Source of the DNA: a bacterium
GTDB taxonomy: Bacteria > Verrucomicrobiota > Verrucomicrobiia > Verrucomicrobiales > Akkermansiaceae
Assembly: GCA_018222765.1 (NCBI GenBank)
Contig: JAAEZT010000020.1
Location: 23,371-69,066 of the forward strand
DNA: 45,696 bases
Direction of reading: 5' to 3'
The notes beneath the pieces were generated by a model. The model searched no databases and was not told the origin of the DNA. It worked only from the letters and a program-made list of their open reading frames with translations. The translations under genes were made by a program, and so were the position numbers. The stretch's first letter is position 1. Every line of letters starts with the position of its first letter. Shown piece by piece: positions 8,203-16,233 of this stretch.

Positions 8203-10290
8203 TCACCCTTTCTCTCCAAGAAAGTAGGCTGTCAAGGTGCCGTCCCCATTCGACGACACGAGGGTTTTCCCATCGGCGCTGTATGCCAATTTTTCAGGCG
8301 CCCGATAATTGCCAATTTCCTCGATCACTTTCAGTTCCTCTTCAACAACTTCCCCCAAAACGATCTTGCCTGTTGACCCAGACCCGACGATACCAGCCCA
8401 GTAGCGCCCGGATGGATCACCGGTCACATGCCTGAAGGTATTCTTGAACTTGTATACCACCTTAATGGCATCATCCCCTTCTGGGCAAATGATGGCATCC
8501 CGGACACCGGAAATGCGAATTTTCACCTCGGGATCTTCAGCTTTAATCTTTTCCAGAAAATCCAGCACATCTTCACCCATCGCGATCAACTCGTCCGTCG
8601 CGGCCTTGCGCACCTCAAACTGATCATCAGCCATCTTAAGGACAAGCTCGTTGATTCGCTCTTCATCCACTTCTACCCTCGCCTGCTCTTCTGGGAGAAA
8701 CCGACCCCAAGCGCTCGTCTTGCCGACCGAAGCAATAAGCGAACGCGCACTTCCAACCAAAGCGATCGACGCGGGTTTCTCTTTCGGAATCATCAACATC
8801 GCCAACGGTTGCTTTGTTTTAAGAGACCAGAGCCTCACCGATCCGTCATCCGAGGACGAAGCAAACACCTCTCCCCCGGGAGCCACTGCAATATCGGTAA
8901 TCTTTTTAGAATGCCCTCGGAAAGATTGAATCTTTCCTCCATTCATCAGAGCCCATTGACTGGCAACTCCGTTATTTCCACCAGTAATAATACTGCGACC
9001 TGTCGGAGAAAACGACAGGACATTCACCTGGGAACCAGTTCGAATTTCCCTCTGAATCTGCCCATTTTCAACCTTTCTCAACTTAACCCCTCCATTCTCC
9101 ATCCCGATTGCAAGAAGTTTCCCATCAGGAGAGGCCGCGAGGCTGTAGATCGTCTGATTTTCCTCGATCACCTTGGACTCCTCTTTTCGATCCAAATCCC
9201 AAACATGAAGATCGTCACCAACAGATGAATAGACCTTTCGCCCCTTCGCTCCTGCCGCTACGGTATCAAACCCGTTCGGGGCGATGGGGATACCCAGACT
9301 CGGGATAATCCTTTTGCCTGTTTCCACATCGTGCAGATGCAAATGTTGATCTCCACCTGAAATCAATATTTTCCCATCCGTGGAAAATATCACCGGAGTA
9401 TGACGGGAACCGGCAACGGCAATCTTCCTGACTTCTTTTCCGTCCTTGGCATCAAGGAGGTGGAGGTATTGATCCCCATCCGCAATCGCCACCAATTGAC
9501 CATCGGGTGACCACACCACTACTTCGCCTTCCTTCTCGAGCTTCACCTTCCAAACTTCTTTCCGCGTTTTGGAATTAAACACGCGGACATACTTATCATC
9601 ACTGGCCATCGCAAACTGCTTCCCGTTTGGGGAGAGAGCCAACGTGAAAATATCGTCGTAATCCTTACTCGTCTCGAGACACTTGCCGGTCTCGACATCC
9701 CATACCTTAAACTTGTTGTCGGAGGACCCCGTGATCAAGCGCGTCCCGTCTTCCACAAAGATGGCAGTACAAATACGGCCCTTATGCCCCTCGAATTTAC
9801 GAATCTCTTTTCCATCATGCGGGCCACCCAATTCTCCAGCATCCAAACTCCACAAAATCGCAATCTTATCATCGTCCACACCAACGAAACGTTCTCCATC
9901 CGGATGAAGGGCGACTCGCAAGACATCATCCGAATGCTGGTATGTCATCAACTCTTCTCCCGTCGCCAAATCAAATCGAACCACCATATTACCTCCTGTT
10001 CCCACCAAAAACTCCTTATCTCCGGGAAGCACCCTCATTCCCCACATGGAACCGCTCCCTGCTTTCTCAAACCTCCTGACCAGCTTCCCTGTCTCAATTT
10101 CCCACAGCGCCGCATAGCCATCCCGCGAGGAACTCAGAACGTGTTTCCCATCAGAGAGGCTTATAATCTCCGCAAGACTTCCTGTATGTTGAAATCCGGC
10201 GAGCCCCAACACCTTCTCCTCTCTCAAAATCCCGGCCAAGGACATCCCGACTAACCAACACGAGGTTCCTAGCGTAACCACCAATTTCAT
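8203..10290 (-). CDS. Secreted WD40-repeat beta-propeller protein with HEAT-like insert
   Basis: A 695-residue exported protein with a signal peptide (MKLVVTLGTSCWLVGMSLAG). WD40 repeats fill residues 30-530, shown by recurring closers such as DGYAALWEIETGK, DNKFKVWDVETGK, DQHLHLHDVETGK and DDGSVRLWSLKTK, giving about 11-13 blades and so probably two propellers. Residues about 550-600 (DDQFEVRKAATDELIAMG) match the short HEAT-like segment that PVC WD40 proteins often carry. No catalytic residues are visible; a binding or scaffold role in the periplasm is an inference. ATG 10290 was chosen over a TTG two codons upstream. It lies back to back with the broken sugar-dehydrogenase gene, 41 bases away, and its end touches ppc. 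Confidence 0.85.
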   Translation of the reverse strand: MKLVVTLGTSCWLVGMSLAGILREEKVLGLAGFQHTGSLAEIISLSDGKHVLSSSRDGYAALWEIETGKLVRRFEKAGSGSMWGMRVLPGDKEFLVGTGGNMVVRFDLATGEELMTYQHSDDVLRVALHPDGERFVGVDDDKIAILWSLDAGELGGPHDGKEIRKFEGHKGRICTAIFVEDGTRLITGSSDNKFKVWDVETGKCLETSKDYDDIFTLALSPNGKQFAMASDDKYVRVFNSKTRKEVWKVKLEKEGEVVVWSPDGQLVAIADGDQYLHLLDAKDGKEVRKIAVAGSRHTPVIFSTDGKILISGGDQHLHLHDVETGKRIIPSLGIPIAPNGFDTVAAGAKGRKVYSSVGDDLHVWDLDRKEESKVIEENQTIYSLAASPDGKLLAIGMENGGVKLRKVENGQIQREIRTGSQVNVLSFSPTGRSIITGGNNGVASQWALMNGGKIQSFRGHSKKITDIAVAPGGEVFASSSDDGSVRLWSLKTKQPLAMLMIPKEKPASIALVGSARSLIASVGKTSAWGRFLPEEQARVEVDEERINELVLKMADDQFEVRKAATDELIAMGEDVLDFLEKIKAEDPEVKIRISGVRDAIICPEGDDAIKVVYKFKNTFRHVTGDPSGRYWAGIVGSGSTGKIVLGEVVEEELKVIEEIGNYRAPEKLAYSADGKTLVSSNGDGTLTAYFLGEKG

Positions 10291-10331
10291 AGCCAAAAAC
10301 TACATGGAATCCCAGCCTCCGCGAGCCTTCT

Positions 10332-10901
10332 TTGAATTCCACCCACCTCGCAACTTGCCACGCCGCGCCCTCCCAGCATTCTCCGCTCATAACTCGATTA
10401 CTCTTTTCTCTCTTCGCCACTCCATTCCTGCTTCTTACCGAAAACACCTTCCCATCGGACGAACATTTTAGAGTCCATTCCGTGGCTGACGAATTAGTAG
10501 ATGCCATGGAAATCGCCGTCACATCTGATGGAAATTTCCTCGTCATCGAGAGAACTGGCGCGGTTAAATTGGCCGAGATAAAATCTGGGGAAGTCAAAAC
10601 CATCGTCACCCTCGAAGTCGCCCTAGGAAAAAAGAACACACCCGCGAATGCGGATTACTCGGAATCAGCCTCGACCCCAAATTCGCGCAAAACAATTGAA
10701 TCTATCTCTACTATTCTCTCAAAAAAGAATCCAAGCATCGCCTCGCCCGGTTCACTCTCTCAGACGACAAACTCGTCGATGAAAAAATCCTCAAGAGAGG
10801 CGCTGGTGTGTGGAGCAAACAACCAATGCCACCATCCACAGCACCACATCGAGGATACTCTGCAGATGCTGGAAGCCAGCCTGCAATTCCCAGTCAAATA
10901 G
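10332..10901 (+). pseudogene. Decayed PQQ-type sugar dehydrogenase / cytochrome c gene
   Basis: An open frame covers the stretch, but it is a patchwork. Residues about 45-100 in the first frame read like a glucose/sorbosone dehydrogenase start (DAMEIAVTSDGNFLVIERTG). After the A-run near 10629-10634 the homology moves to another frame, ECGLLGISLDPKFAQNN, where TGA replaces the expected Trp codon (about 10697-10699) before IYLYYSLKKESKHRLARF. The same frame then jumps from DEKILKR straight to GAGVWSKQPMPP, a typical cytochrome c ending, so several hundred codons are missing. A second shift returns to the first frame for HPQHHIEDTLQMLEASLQ and the stop. Two frameshifts, one nonsense codon and a large internal deletion make a functional product very unlikely. 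Intact relatives are secreted PQQ-like propellers fused to cytochrome c. Confidence 0.8.
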
Positions 10902-10942
10902 CCCGCACTTGCTTCTTCCGCAAAAAAAACTATCCTATAGCC

Positions 10943-11119
10943 ATGCGTTTCACATTTCTGACTCTTGCTTCCTTGTTCTTGATCTCCTGCGGCGGCTCCA
11001 ACCAAGTCGCCGAGCGCAGAGCTGTCCCACCTCCGGGATCAGATGGCGATATGCCCTGGAACGTTCCCATCGAAGGCCAAGGTGGTGGACCTCTCAGCGG
11101 AATTTTGGAACGACGGTAG
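10943..11119 (+). CDS. Small conserved-looking lipoprotein
   Basis: A 58-residue predicted lipoprotein: a short signal peptide with lipobox LISC (Cys16) followed by GGSNQVAERR and a polar, glycine- and proline-rich tail with DMPWNVPIEGQGGGPL. I do not recognise a named domain. It lies 24 bases before the kinase gene on the same strand, so the two may be cotranscribed. A TTGCTT ... TATCCT pair just upstream (10909-10936) would place transcription at or very near the ATG, hinting at a leaderless message, but this is weak. The open frame extends upstream only through pseudogene remains, so ATG 10943 is the sensible start. Confidence 0.65.
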   Translation: MRFTFLTLASLFLISCGGSNQVAERRAVPPPGSDGDMPWNVPIEGQGGGPLSGILERR

Positions 11120-11143
11120 CCTTCGCGCCGTATCTACTCCAGC

Positions 11144-13495
11144 GTGAGCTCGTCTGAAGAGGCCATACCCGAGTTCCACTCCTGTTCCGGGTGTGAAGAG
11201 CTGCTCGACGTCTCTACCTTCGGGCCTCTCGAAACGGCGGTCTGCCCCAAATGCAAAGCCGAAACCAAAGTCAAGAGCACATTTGGCAGCTACACACTGA
11301 AGAGCCGCTACGCCATCGGCGGCATGAGTGTCGTCTTCGTAGCTCAAGACAATACTCTCAATCGCGAAGTCGCCATCAAAGTCCTCAACGAAGATTACTC
11401 GGTCAATGAAACCAGAGTGGCCGCTTTCGAAAACGAGGCCCGCCTCACCGCTGCAGTCAACCACCCCAACGTCATCGACGTTTACACCGTAGGCCGTGCC
11501 TACGGGCGCTTCTACCTCGTCATGGAGCTACTCAAAGGCAAAAGCTTTGAGAGGATCATGATCAAACGAGGTGCCCTTCCCGAAAAAGAAGTCATCGACA
11601 TCGCCTTGCAAGTGGCAGCTGGTCTTCAAGCCGCCCAGCAATCCGGCATGATCCACCGGGACGTAAAACCCGGAAATATCCTCGTCGATAAAAACGGTCA
11701 CGCCAAACTCCTCGACTTCGGCCTCGCCCTCATTACTCAGGGTGGCAGCGCACAGGCGGAAGAAATTTGGGCCACCCCTTTCTACACCCCACCAGAAGCC
11801 CTTGAACGGGGTAACGAGGATTTCCGCAGCGATATTTATGCCTTCGGAGCGACACTGTATCATGCCCTTGCGGGTCGCCCTCCCTTCGAGACAACCTCCA
11901 CATCCAACAAGGTTCTGCGCCGTGCAAAACAAACCATTCCGCGCCTCACAAAAGTCGCCGACTGGATAAACCCCGCCACCGGCGAGGCCATCGACCGCAT
12001 GATGGCCTACAAACCGAAAGATCGCTGGGCCAGCTATCCCGAAGTCATCGAAGCTCTCGAGCACGCCCGGCGCAACATTGGACAACATGCCACCGTCCCC
12101 GTCCACGGCGACAATCGCCGCAAACGTCGACGGAAGAAAGGTAAGCTGATGCCTGTATTGGGAATCCTCTCTGGGCTGGCTGCAATTGGAGGCGCTTTCG
12201 CTGTCTGGCAACCGTGGAATTCTACTGAAAAAAAGGATACTTCGGTAACCCCGCCAAGGCCTCCCGTTGCCATTAAAAGTTGGGAGCCCACTACCGTTGG
12301 TGACCAGAACAAAACCGACCGTCTGGTCAAAGCCTTAAAAGAAGCCCGGTCATTGGTTGAAGAAAAAAAATTCTCCGACGCCGAAGCCAGCTTCGACAAA
12401 CTCGCGACTGACACCTCACTCCCCGCCAGCACCCGTGCTTGGGCCGCCCTCGAAGCCGCAGTTTCAGCCTATTTTGACGCCCGGAGCCAAAATGCCAAAA
12501 GCCACGCCACAAAACTCGTCCCCTACCTCAAGTCAGACAAAGACAGTGATGACGTAAAGGGCTCCCTTCTCCAGATTTCCATGGTTCTTCGGCGCCCGGA
12601 GCCCCCCTCCATCGAGCAATTCCCTAAGGACCTCAAAAATATCGTTAATCGCATGGGGGCTCTGGCCCTCACCCTGAAAATGTGGGAACAGGGAAAGTGG
12701 AAGGACGCCGTTCCCTTTTTGCAGAAGATTAAATCCCTCCCACTGGAAGAGAATTTTGAATGGTTCAAAATCTACCAGACCATTGCCGGACTTTATCTGG
12801 AAGACGCCGAGACCTACGCCGAAGTCTTAGATCTCCCCCCGGTCACCTCACCGGGAGTTGCTACAGAACAAGTAAGAGCTCTTAATGCCGCTCAGGAAAA
12901 GCTGCATTTTAAAAGCAGGCTCCGCTACAACATCCGTTCACGACAGGCCTACCTTCTCCGAATCAAAAAGGGCCTGGAGTCCCGACCGTCCGAAAAAGTA
13001 ATTCTGGATTGGTCCGAAACCTTGAAGCAAGTCGCCGAGAAAACCGCCATCAGCCGGTTCGATGAAGCGCTCACTTTGATCAATGAGAATGCCGAAAAAG
13101 CCCCAAAAAACGGCCTCTGGGCCTGGAATTTTCTCACCGAGCAAAGCATCGGCTTCATCGATGACCTCAGGAAGATGGAAAACTGGGAGGTGAAGTCCAA
13201 AGAGGGGATCGCCCTTAAACCCACCGGGGCCAACGTTCTTGGAATCATTTTGGCAAACGACAAGACCTTGGAATACCGTGACCTCGACCCAACAAGCCTT
13301 ATCCGGGCCCATACCATTGCAAGAGAAAGATTGGAACCAGCGGAAAACCGCTCCCGTCTTGTTCACGCTATCGCCTACGCCTGGCAGATCGGCCTCATCG
13401 ACGAGGCCGAATCCCAAGCCGAACAACTTGCCGAAACCGACGAGCAATTCCGCTCCGACTGGAAAAGAGTCATCGTCGGGCTTTCGGAGGAATAA
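11144..13495 (+). CDS. Ser/Thr protein kinase with N-terminal zinc ribbon and extracytoplasmic helical domain
   Basis: A 783-residue transmembrane kinase. Residues 14-37 form a zinc ribbon (CSGC ... CPKC). The kinase domain spans about 50-305: a glycine-loop variant YAIGGMSVVFVA, the ATP-binding Lys79 in VAIKVL, the catalytic loop HRDVKPGN (171-178), DFG (191-193) and an activation segment ending WATPFYTPPEA. A basic stretch (RRKRRRKKGK) precedes one membrane segment at about 335-355, after which some 430 residues lie outside the cytoplasm and look like TPR-type helices. No known sensor fold is evident there. The HRD and DFG motifs are intact, so it should be active. GTG 11144 is the only start that includes the zinc ribbon. 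PVC genomes carry many such kinases with unknown targets; the adjacent small lipoprotein is a candidate partner by proximity only. Confidence 0.9.
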   Translation: MSSSEEAIPEFHSCSGCEELLDVSTFGPLETAVCPKCKAETKVKSTFGSYTLKSRYAIGGMSVVFVAQDNTLNREVAIKVLNEDYSVNETRVAAFENEARLTAAVNHPNVIDVYTVGRAYGRFYLVMELLKGKSFERIMIKRGALPEKEVIDIALQVAAGLQAAQQSGMIHRDVKPGNILVDKNGHAKLLDFGLALITQGGSAQAEEIWATPFYTPPEALERGNEDFRSDIYAFGATLYHALAGRPPFETTSTSNKVLRRAKQTIPRLTKVADWINPATGEAIDRMMAYKPKDRWASYPEVIEALEHARRNIGQHATVPVHGDNRRKRRRKKGKLMPVLGILSGLAAIGGAFAVWQPWNSTEKKDTSVTPPRPPVAIKSWEPTTVGDQNKTDRLVKALKEARSLVEEKKFSDAEASFDKLATDTSLPASTRAWAALEAAVSAYFDARSQNAKSHATKLVPYLKSDKDSDDVKGSLLQISMVLRRPEPPSIEQFPKDLKNIVNRMGALALTLKMWEQGKWKDAVPFLQKIKSLPLEENFEWFKIYQTIAGLYLEDAETYAEVLDLPPVTSPGVATEQVRALNAAQEKLHFKSRLRYNIRSRQAYLLRIKKGLESRPSEKVILDWSETLKQVAEKTAISRFDEALTLINENAEKAPKNGLWAWNFLTEQSIGFIDDLRKMENWEVKSKEGIALKPTGANVLGIILANDKTLEYRDLDPTSLIRAHTIARERLEPAENRSRLVHAIAYAWQIGLIDEAESQAEQLAETDEQFRSDWKRVIVGLSEE

Positions 13496-13653
13496 AAAAT
13501 GCCCTGAAATCCCTCCCGGGTATTTGTAAGTCTTTAGCGACGTCAATTCAGCTCGCTTGGTGAATCGCTGCTTTCGCTCGGGCCGCCGAGTCGGCATTGA
13601 GTTGGGATGCCTTTACCTTGAGAACTTTTTCAGATGATCAAACCAAACCGGTA
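13496..13653. other. Convergent intergenic region, no gene seen
   Basis: This 158-base stretch lies between the stops of the kinase gene (plus) and hflX (minus). I found no convincing open frame, RNA gene or strong hairpin followed by a T-run on either strand. It is the roomiest convergent junction in the window; most others here have no spacer. Confidence 0.4.
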
Positions 13654-14943
13654 TTATATCTGAAACTCCGAGACCCGTCCTGCAAGATCCTTGGGCACCA
13701 CGGCAGTGAGCAGCACGTCGTTTCCCTCGTAATCAGTGGAAATCACTTTTCCTTCGCGATGAATCAGTCCGGAAATATCCCCGCGAGCCTGGGGAATACG
13801 AAAGTTCAAGCGAACAACCCGATCCGAGAGAAATTCGGCAAACTTCGCCACCACCTCCACCAATCCCTCGCCCGTAACAGCCGACACCTCTCGGGCATCG
13901 GGAAATCTGGCTCTTAGGTCCACCAGCAATCCCTCATCCTCCACCCGGTCGATCTTATTGAGAACTACCAGCGATCGCTTTTCATCAGCTCCCAGTTCTC
14001 GGAGAACCTTGCGGGTGGTTTCGTAATGCTCGAACACTTCATTCGAAGTGGCATCAAGCACATGAATCAAAAAGTCTGCCAGAATTGCCTCCTCCAGAGT
14101 CGCTTTAAAAGACTCAACTAAGCGATGCGGAAGATTCCTCACAAATCCCACGGTGTCACTGAGAAGAAGAATCTGTCCGTCTTCCAATTCAATTCGGCGG
14201 GTCGTCGGATCCAACGTGGCGAAGAGCATGTCCGCCTCCATTACATCTGCGCCGGAAATCTTATTAAGCAAAGTCGACTTCCCGGCATTGGTGTAGCCCA
14301 CGATCGCCGCCGTGGCGGTATCAGCTTTTTGCCTCTCCTTGCGTTGGGTTGCCCGTTGCTTACGAACATCCTCCAGCTGTAATTTTAGGCTACTGATACG
14401 CTTCCTCGCCAAGCGGCGGTCAATTTCAATCTGCTGCTCCCCCATTCCCCTGGCGGCGCCTCCACCACCTCCGGAACCACCTCCACCCTCGCGATCCAGG
14501 TGTCCCCACATCCGCGCCATGCGAGGCAAGGCGTATTGCATCCTCGCTAGATCGACTTGTAACCGAGCTTCCTTTGTCCGAGCCCGTTTTGCAAAAATAT
14601 CGAGAATGACCTCCTCGCGGTCAATGATCGTCAAATCGGCCAATGATTCCCAATTTCGCTGTTGCATCGGGCTGAGTTCATTATCGATAACGATACAATC
14701 GCAGTCACGAGCCCGAGCCAACTCGACAAGTTCATCCGCCTTGCCCGTGCCGCAAATGAAGCGCTTGTTCTTGTCACGAATGCGCACCAACTCCATCCCG
14801 ACAACTCCGATCTCAAGGGTATCAACCAACTCCTCCAATTCGATGAGAAGTTTCTGGGTCTCAGGTTCTTCGGATTTGTCGAAACAAAATCCCACCAACA
14901 TCGCGCGTTCAACGAGATCCGGCTTTTCGCGAACTTCAAACAT
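13654..14943 (-). CDS. hflX: Ribosome-associated GTPase HflX
   Basis: A 429-residue GTPase that splits or rescues stalled 70S ribosomes, especially under stress. The N-terminal HflX domain is clear (ICGTGKADELVELA, DNELSPMQQRNWE, DREEVILDIFAKRA). The G domain holds GYTNAGKST (G1), DTVGFVRNLPH (G3) and NKID (G4). The linker usually written GGGxGTRGPGETQLE is expanded and altered here to a run of glycines followed by AARGMGEQQIE. The gene probably sits at the end of an operon with khpB and the thioesterase upstream. Start ATG 14943 is the first methionine of a standard HflX N-terminus. Confidence 0.95.
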   Translation of the reverse strand: MFEVREKPDLVERAMLVGFCFDKSEEPETQKLLIELEELVDTLEIGVVGMELVRIRDKNKRFICGTGKADELVELARARDCDCIVIDNELSPMQQRNWESLADLTIIDREEVILDIFAKRARTKEARLQVDLARMQYALPRMARMWGHLDREGGGGSGGGGGAARGMGEQQIEIDRRLARKRISSLKLQLEDVRKQRATQRKERQKADTATAAIVGYTNAGKSTLLNKISGADVMEADMLFATLDPTTRRIELEDGQILLLSDTVGFVRNLPHRLVESFKATLEEAILADFLIHVLDATSNEVFEHYETTRKVLRELGADEKRSLVVLNKIDRVEDEGLLVDLRARFPDAREVSAVTGEGLVEVVAKFAEFLSDRVVRLNFRIPQARGDISGLIHREGKVISTDYEGNDVLLTAVVPKDLAGRVSEFQI

Positions 14944-14949
14944 GCTCTT

Positions 14950-15075
14950 CTAACGCATTGTGAGCCCAAATAACGCGAACACCATTAACTTCACGAATGT
15001 CGCAGGACCGGAAAACAGCCCCATCAATACGATGATAGCCAACTCCGGTGCTCCTAATGTCCTTAATAATTCCAT
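14950..15075 (-). CDS. Possible 41-residue hydrophobic peptide between thioesterase and hflX
   Basis: The ATG at 15075-15073 overlaps the thioesterase stop as TAATG, and the frame runs 41 codons to a TAG six bases before the hflX start. The product would be one or two short hydrophobic stretches (LAIIVLMGLFSG, KLMVFALFGL). The TAATG overlap and tight fit favour a coupled gene. Against it, another frame of the same 130 bases (minus strand) reads a soluble-looking peptide, GYHRIDGAVFRSC then REVNGVRVIWAHN, ending in a TGA inside the hflX start but with no ATG, GTG or TTG. I cannot tell whether either is real or whether this is a gene remnant. Confidence 0.3.
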   Translation of the reverse strand: MELLRTLGAPELAIIVLMGLFSGPATFVKLMVFALFGLTMR

Positions 15076-15422
15076 TATCTTAGTGTCTTCTTTATGCCTT
15101 CTTCGTCAATATTCACGAAGGTGACTTGGGTTGTAAATAAAGCTTCGCCCTCCTTGGCGCGTCCGCGTCGAACGGTTACAGAATAAGTTGCCGAAGTCGC
15201 GCCTTCTTTTTTCAACCGGGATTCAATGGCTAGGATATTACCTTTTTTCACACTGTGACGAAAAACAACCTCGTTCATCGCCACTGTGACAAATCGAGCC
15301 TCGGGGAAATCAAGACTCGCTGCGATCCAACTCGCTTCATCGATCCACGCCAATAATCGCCCGCCAAATAAATACCCAAATTGGTTCAGGTCCTCCGGCA
15401 AGACGAGGCGATGGGTCTCCAT
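15075..15422 (-). CDS. Hotdog-fold acyl-CoA thioesterase
   Basis: A 115-residue single-hotdog protein of the acyl-CoA hydrolase group (YciA/BFIT-like), which cleaves acyl-CoA to free acid and CoA in the cytoplasm. The signature is NQFGYLFGGRLLAWIDEAS, corresponding to the N-x-x-G-x-L-F-G-G motif whose aspartate and helix shape the active site, and the strand VVFRHSVKKGNILAIESRL is typical of the fold. It is shorter than YciA (about 130 residues), but the ending TTQVTFVNIDEEG looks natural. It follows khpB after 10 bases and probably shares its transcript. Confidence 0.85.
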   Translation of the reverse strand: METHRLVLPEDLNQFGYLFGGRLLAWIDEASWIAASLDFPEARFVTVAMNEVVFRHSVKKGNILAIESRLKKEGATSATYSVTVRRGRAKEGEALFTTQVTFVNIDEEGIKKTLR

Positions 15423-15432
15423 GGAAAATCGA

Positions 15433-15885
15433 TTACTTCAAACGGATGAGAATTTTCTTGTTTCTCGCACCGCTGTTTTCCGACTCTGTTTCGACTTCGG
15501 GATCATCCACCAAAGCATTGTGTACGAGGCGACGATGGTAAGAATTCATGGGATTCATCCAGAGCTCCCGACCGCTTTCCTTCACTTTCTCGGCGAGCGC
15601 GCGGGCCTTATCTGCGACCCGTTCCTCCTGCTGAATACGGTATCCGTCGCAATCCACGCGAAACCGCGGGGCATCGGGATGGGAATTACGCACAATCCGG
15701 TTGACCAGATATTGCATGTCATCAAGACGATCTCCATGTTTTCCGATCAAAAGAGCCTGTTGGCCTGAAACGATGTTCAAAGTCGCGTGCTCAGGTTCTC
15801 CCACGACTTCAATTTCATACTCAAACCCAAGCTTCCCGAGCATCGAATCGAGAGCTTCTTTAGCTGCATCCAGCGCATTTGCCAT
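15433..15885 (-). CDS. khpB: KhpB/Jag RNA-binding protein (KH and R3H domains)
   Basis: A 150-residue RNA-binding protein. Residues about 25-75 are a KhpB-type KH domain with the loop LIGKHGDRLDDMQYLVNRIV. Residues about 85-150 are an R3H domain with the spaced Arg and His in SYHRRLVHNAL. The longer N-terminal Jag domain found in Firmicutes is absent, as is usual outside that phylum. ATG 15885 follows an AAGGTG ribosome-binding site and gives a clean MANALDAAKEAL start; the frame extends 216 bases upstream but reads as non-coding and crosses the divergent lipoprotein region. Here it heads an apparent operon with the thioesterase and hflX; in many bacteria it sits by yidC instead. Confidence 0.9.
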   Translation of the reverse strand: MANALDAAKEALDSMLGKLGFEYEIEVVGEPEHATLNIVSGQQALLIGKHGDRLDDMQYLVNRIVRNSHPDAPRFRVDCDGYRIQQEERVADKARALAEKVKESGRELWMNPMNSYHRRLVHNALVDDPEVETESENSGARNKKILIRLK

Positions 15886-16007
15886 GGCGCACCTTACTGA
15901 TTGATCTGCGCTGGTCAACACCCCGCGACGCCTTTTCCTCTCCACAAATGAGCATGACCATGATATTTTCAGGAATAGGGTGGACAGAGTAGCCCTCTCA
16001 ACCCGAA
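15886..16007. promoter_or_regulatory. Divergent promoter region, khpB operon and envelope cassette
   Basis: These 122 bases separate the starts of khpB (minus) and the DUF4266-like lipoprotein (plus), so promoters for both must lie here. I could not assign -35/-10 boxes with confidence. Confidence 0.4.
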
Positions 16008-16217
16008 ATGGCCCGATATTTTCTTTTGCTGATTCCCCTGCTCGTTCCCGCCTGTCAATCAGTCTCGATTGCCGACCAGGCCCAGCTTTCCAAGCCTGCA
16101 ATGAGCTTCGATAATTCCGGAGCCCGCCTTCAGGAATGCGGGTTAACCTCCCAGGTCGAGAAAGGGCGCACGGTCACCGGAACATCTTCCGGAGGGGGCT
16201 GCGCCTCATGCCACTAA
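16008..16217 (+). CDS. DUF4266-like small lipoprotein ending in CASCH
   Basis: A 69-residue lipoprotein. The lipobox is VPAC (Cys16). The body resembles DUF4266 proteins: a QLSKPAMSF segment, a stretch rich in Glu and Gly, and a GGGC near the end. DUF4266 normally ends in GGGCGCN; this one ends GGGCASCH, residues 65-69, which is an exact CxxCH haem-attachment pattern at the extreme C-terminus. DUF4266 genes commonly precede a DUF3570 outer-membrane barrel and a thioredoxin-like gene, which is the order seen here. Function is unknown. A metal- or thiol-handling role is plausible from the cysteines; haem attachment is possible but the following residues usually packing a haem are absent. Confidence 0.7.
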   Translation: MARYFLLLIPLLVPACQSVSIADQAQLSKPAMSFDNSGARLQECGLTSQVEKGRTVTGTSSGGGCASCH

Positions 16218-16233
16218 TTTTTGTCAGCAGAGC

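Noticed and set aside
10332-10901. An intact 189-residue protein
   Set aside because: Its homology switches frames twice and its best internal match holds a stop codon, so it is better read as a pseudogene.
15886-16101. A 72-residue N-terminal extension of KhpB
   Set aside because: It overlaps the divergent lipoprotein gene and lacks any Jag-domain signal; ATG 15885 has a good ribosome-binding site.
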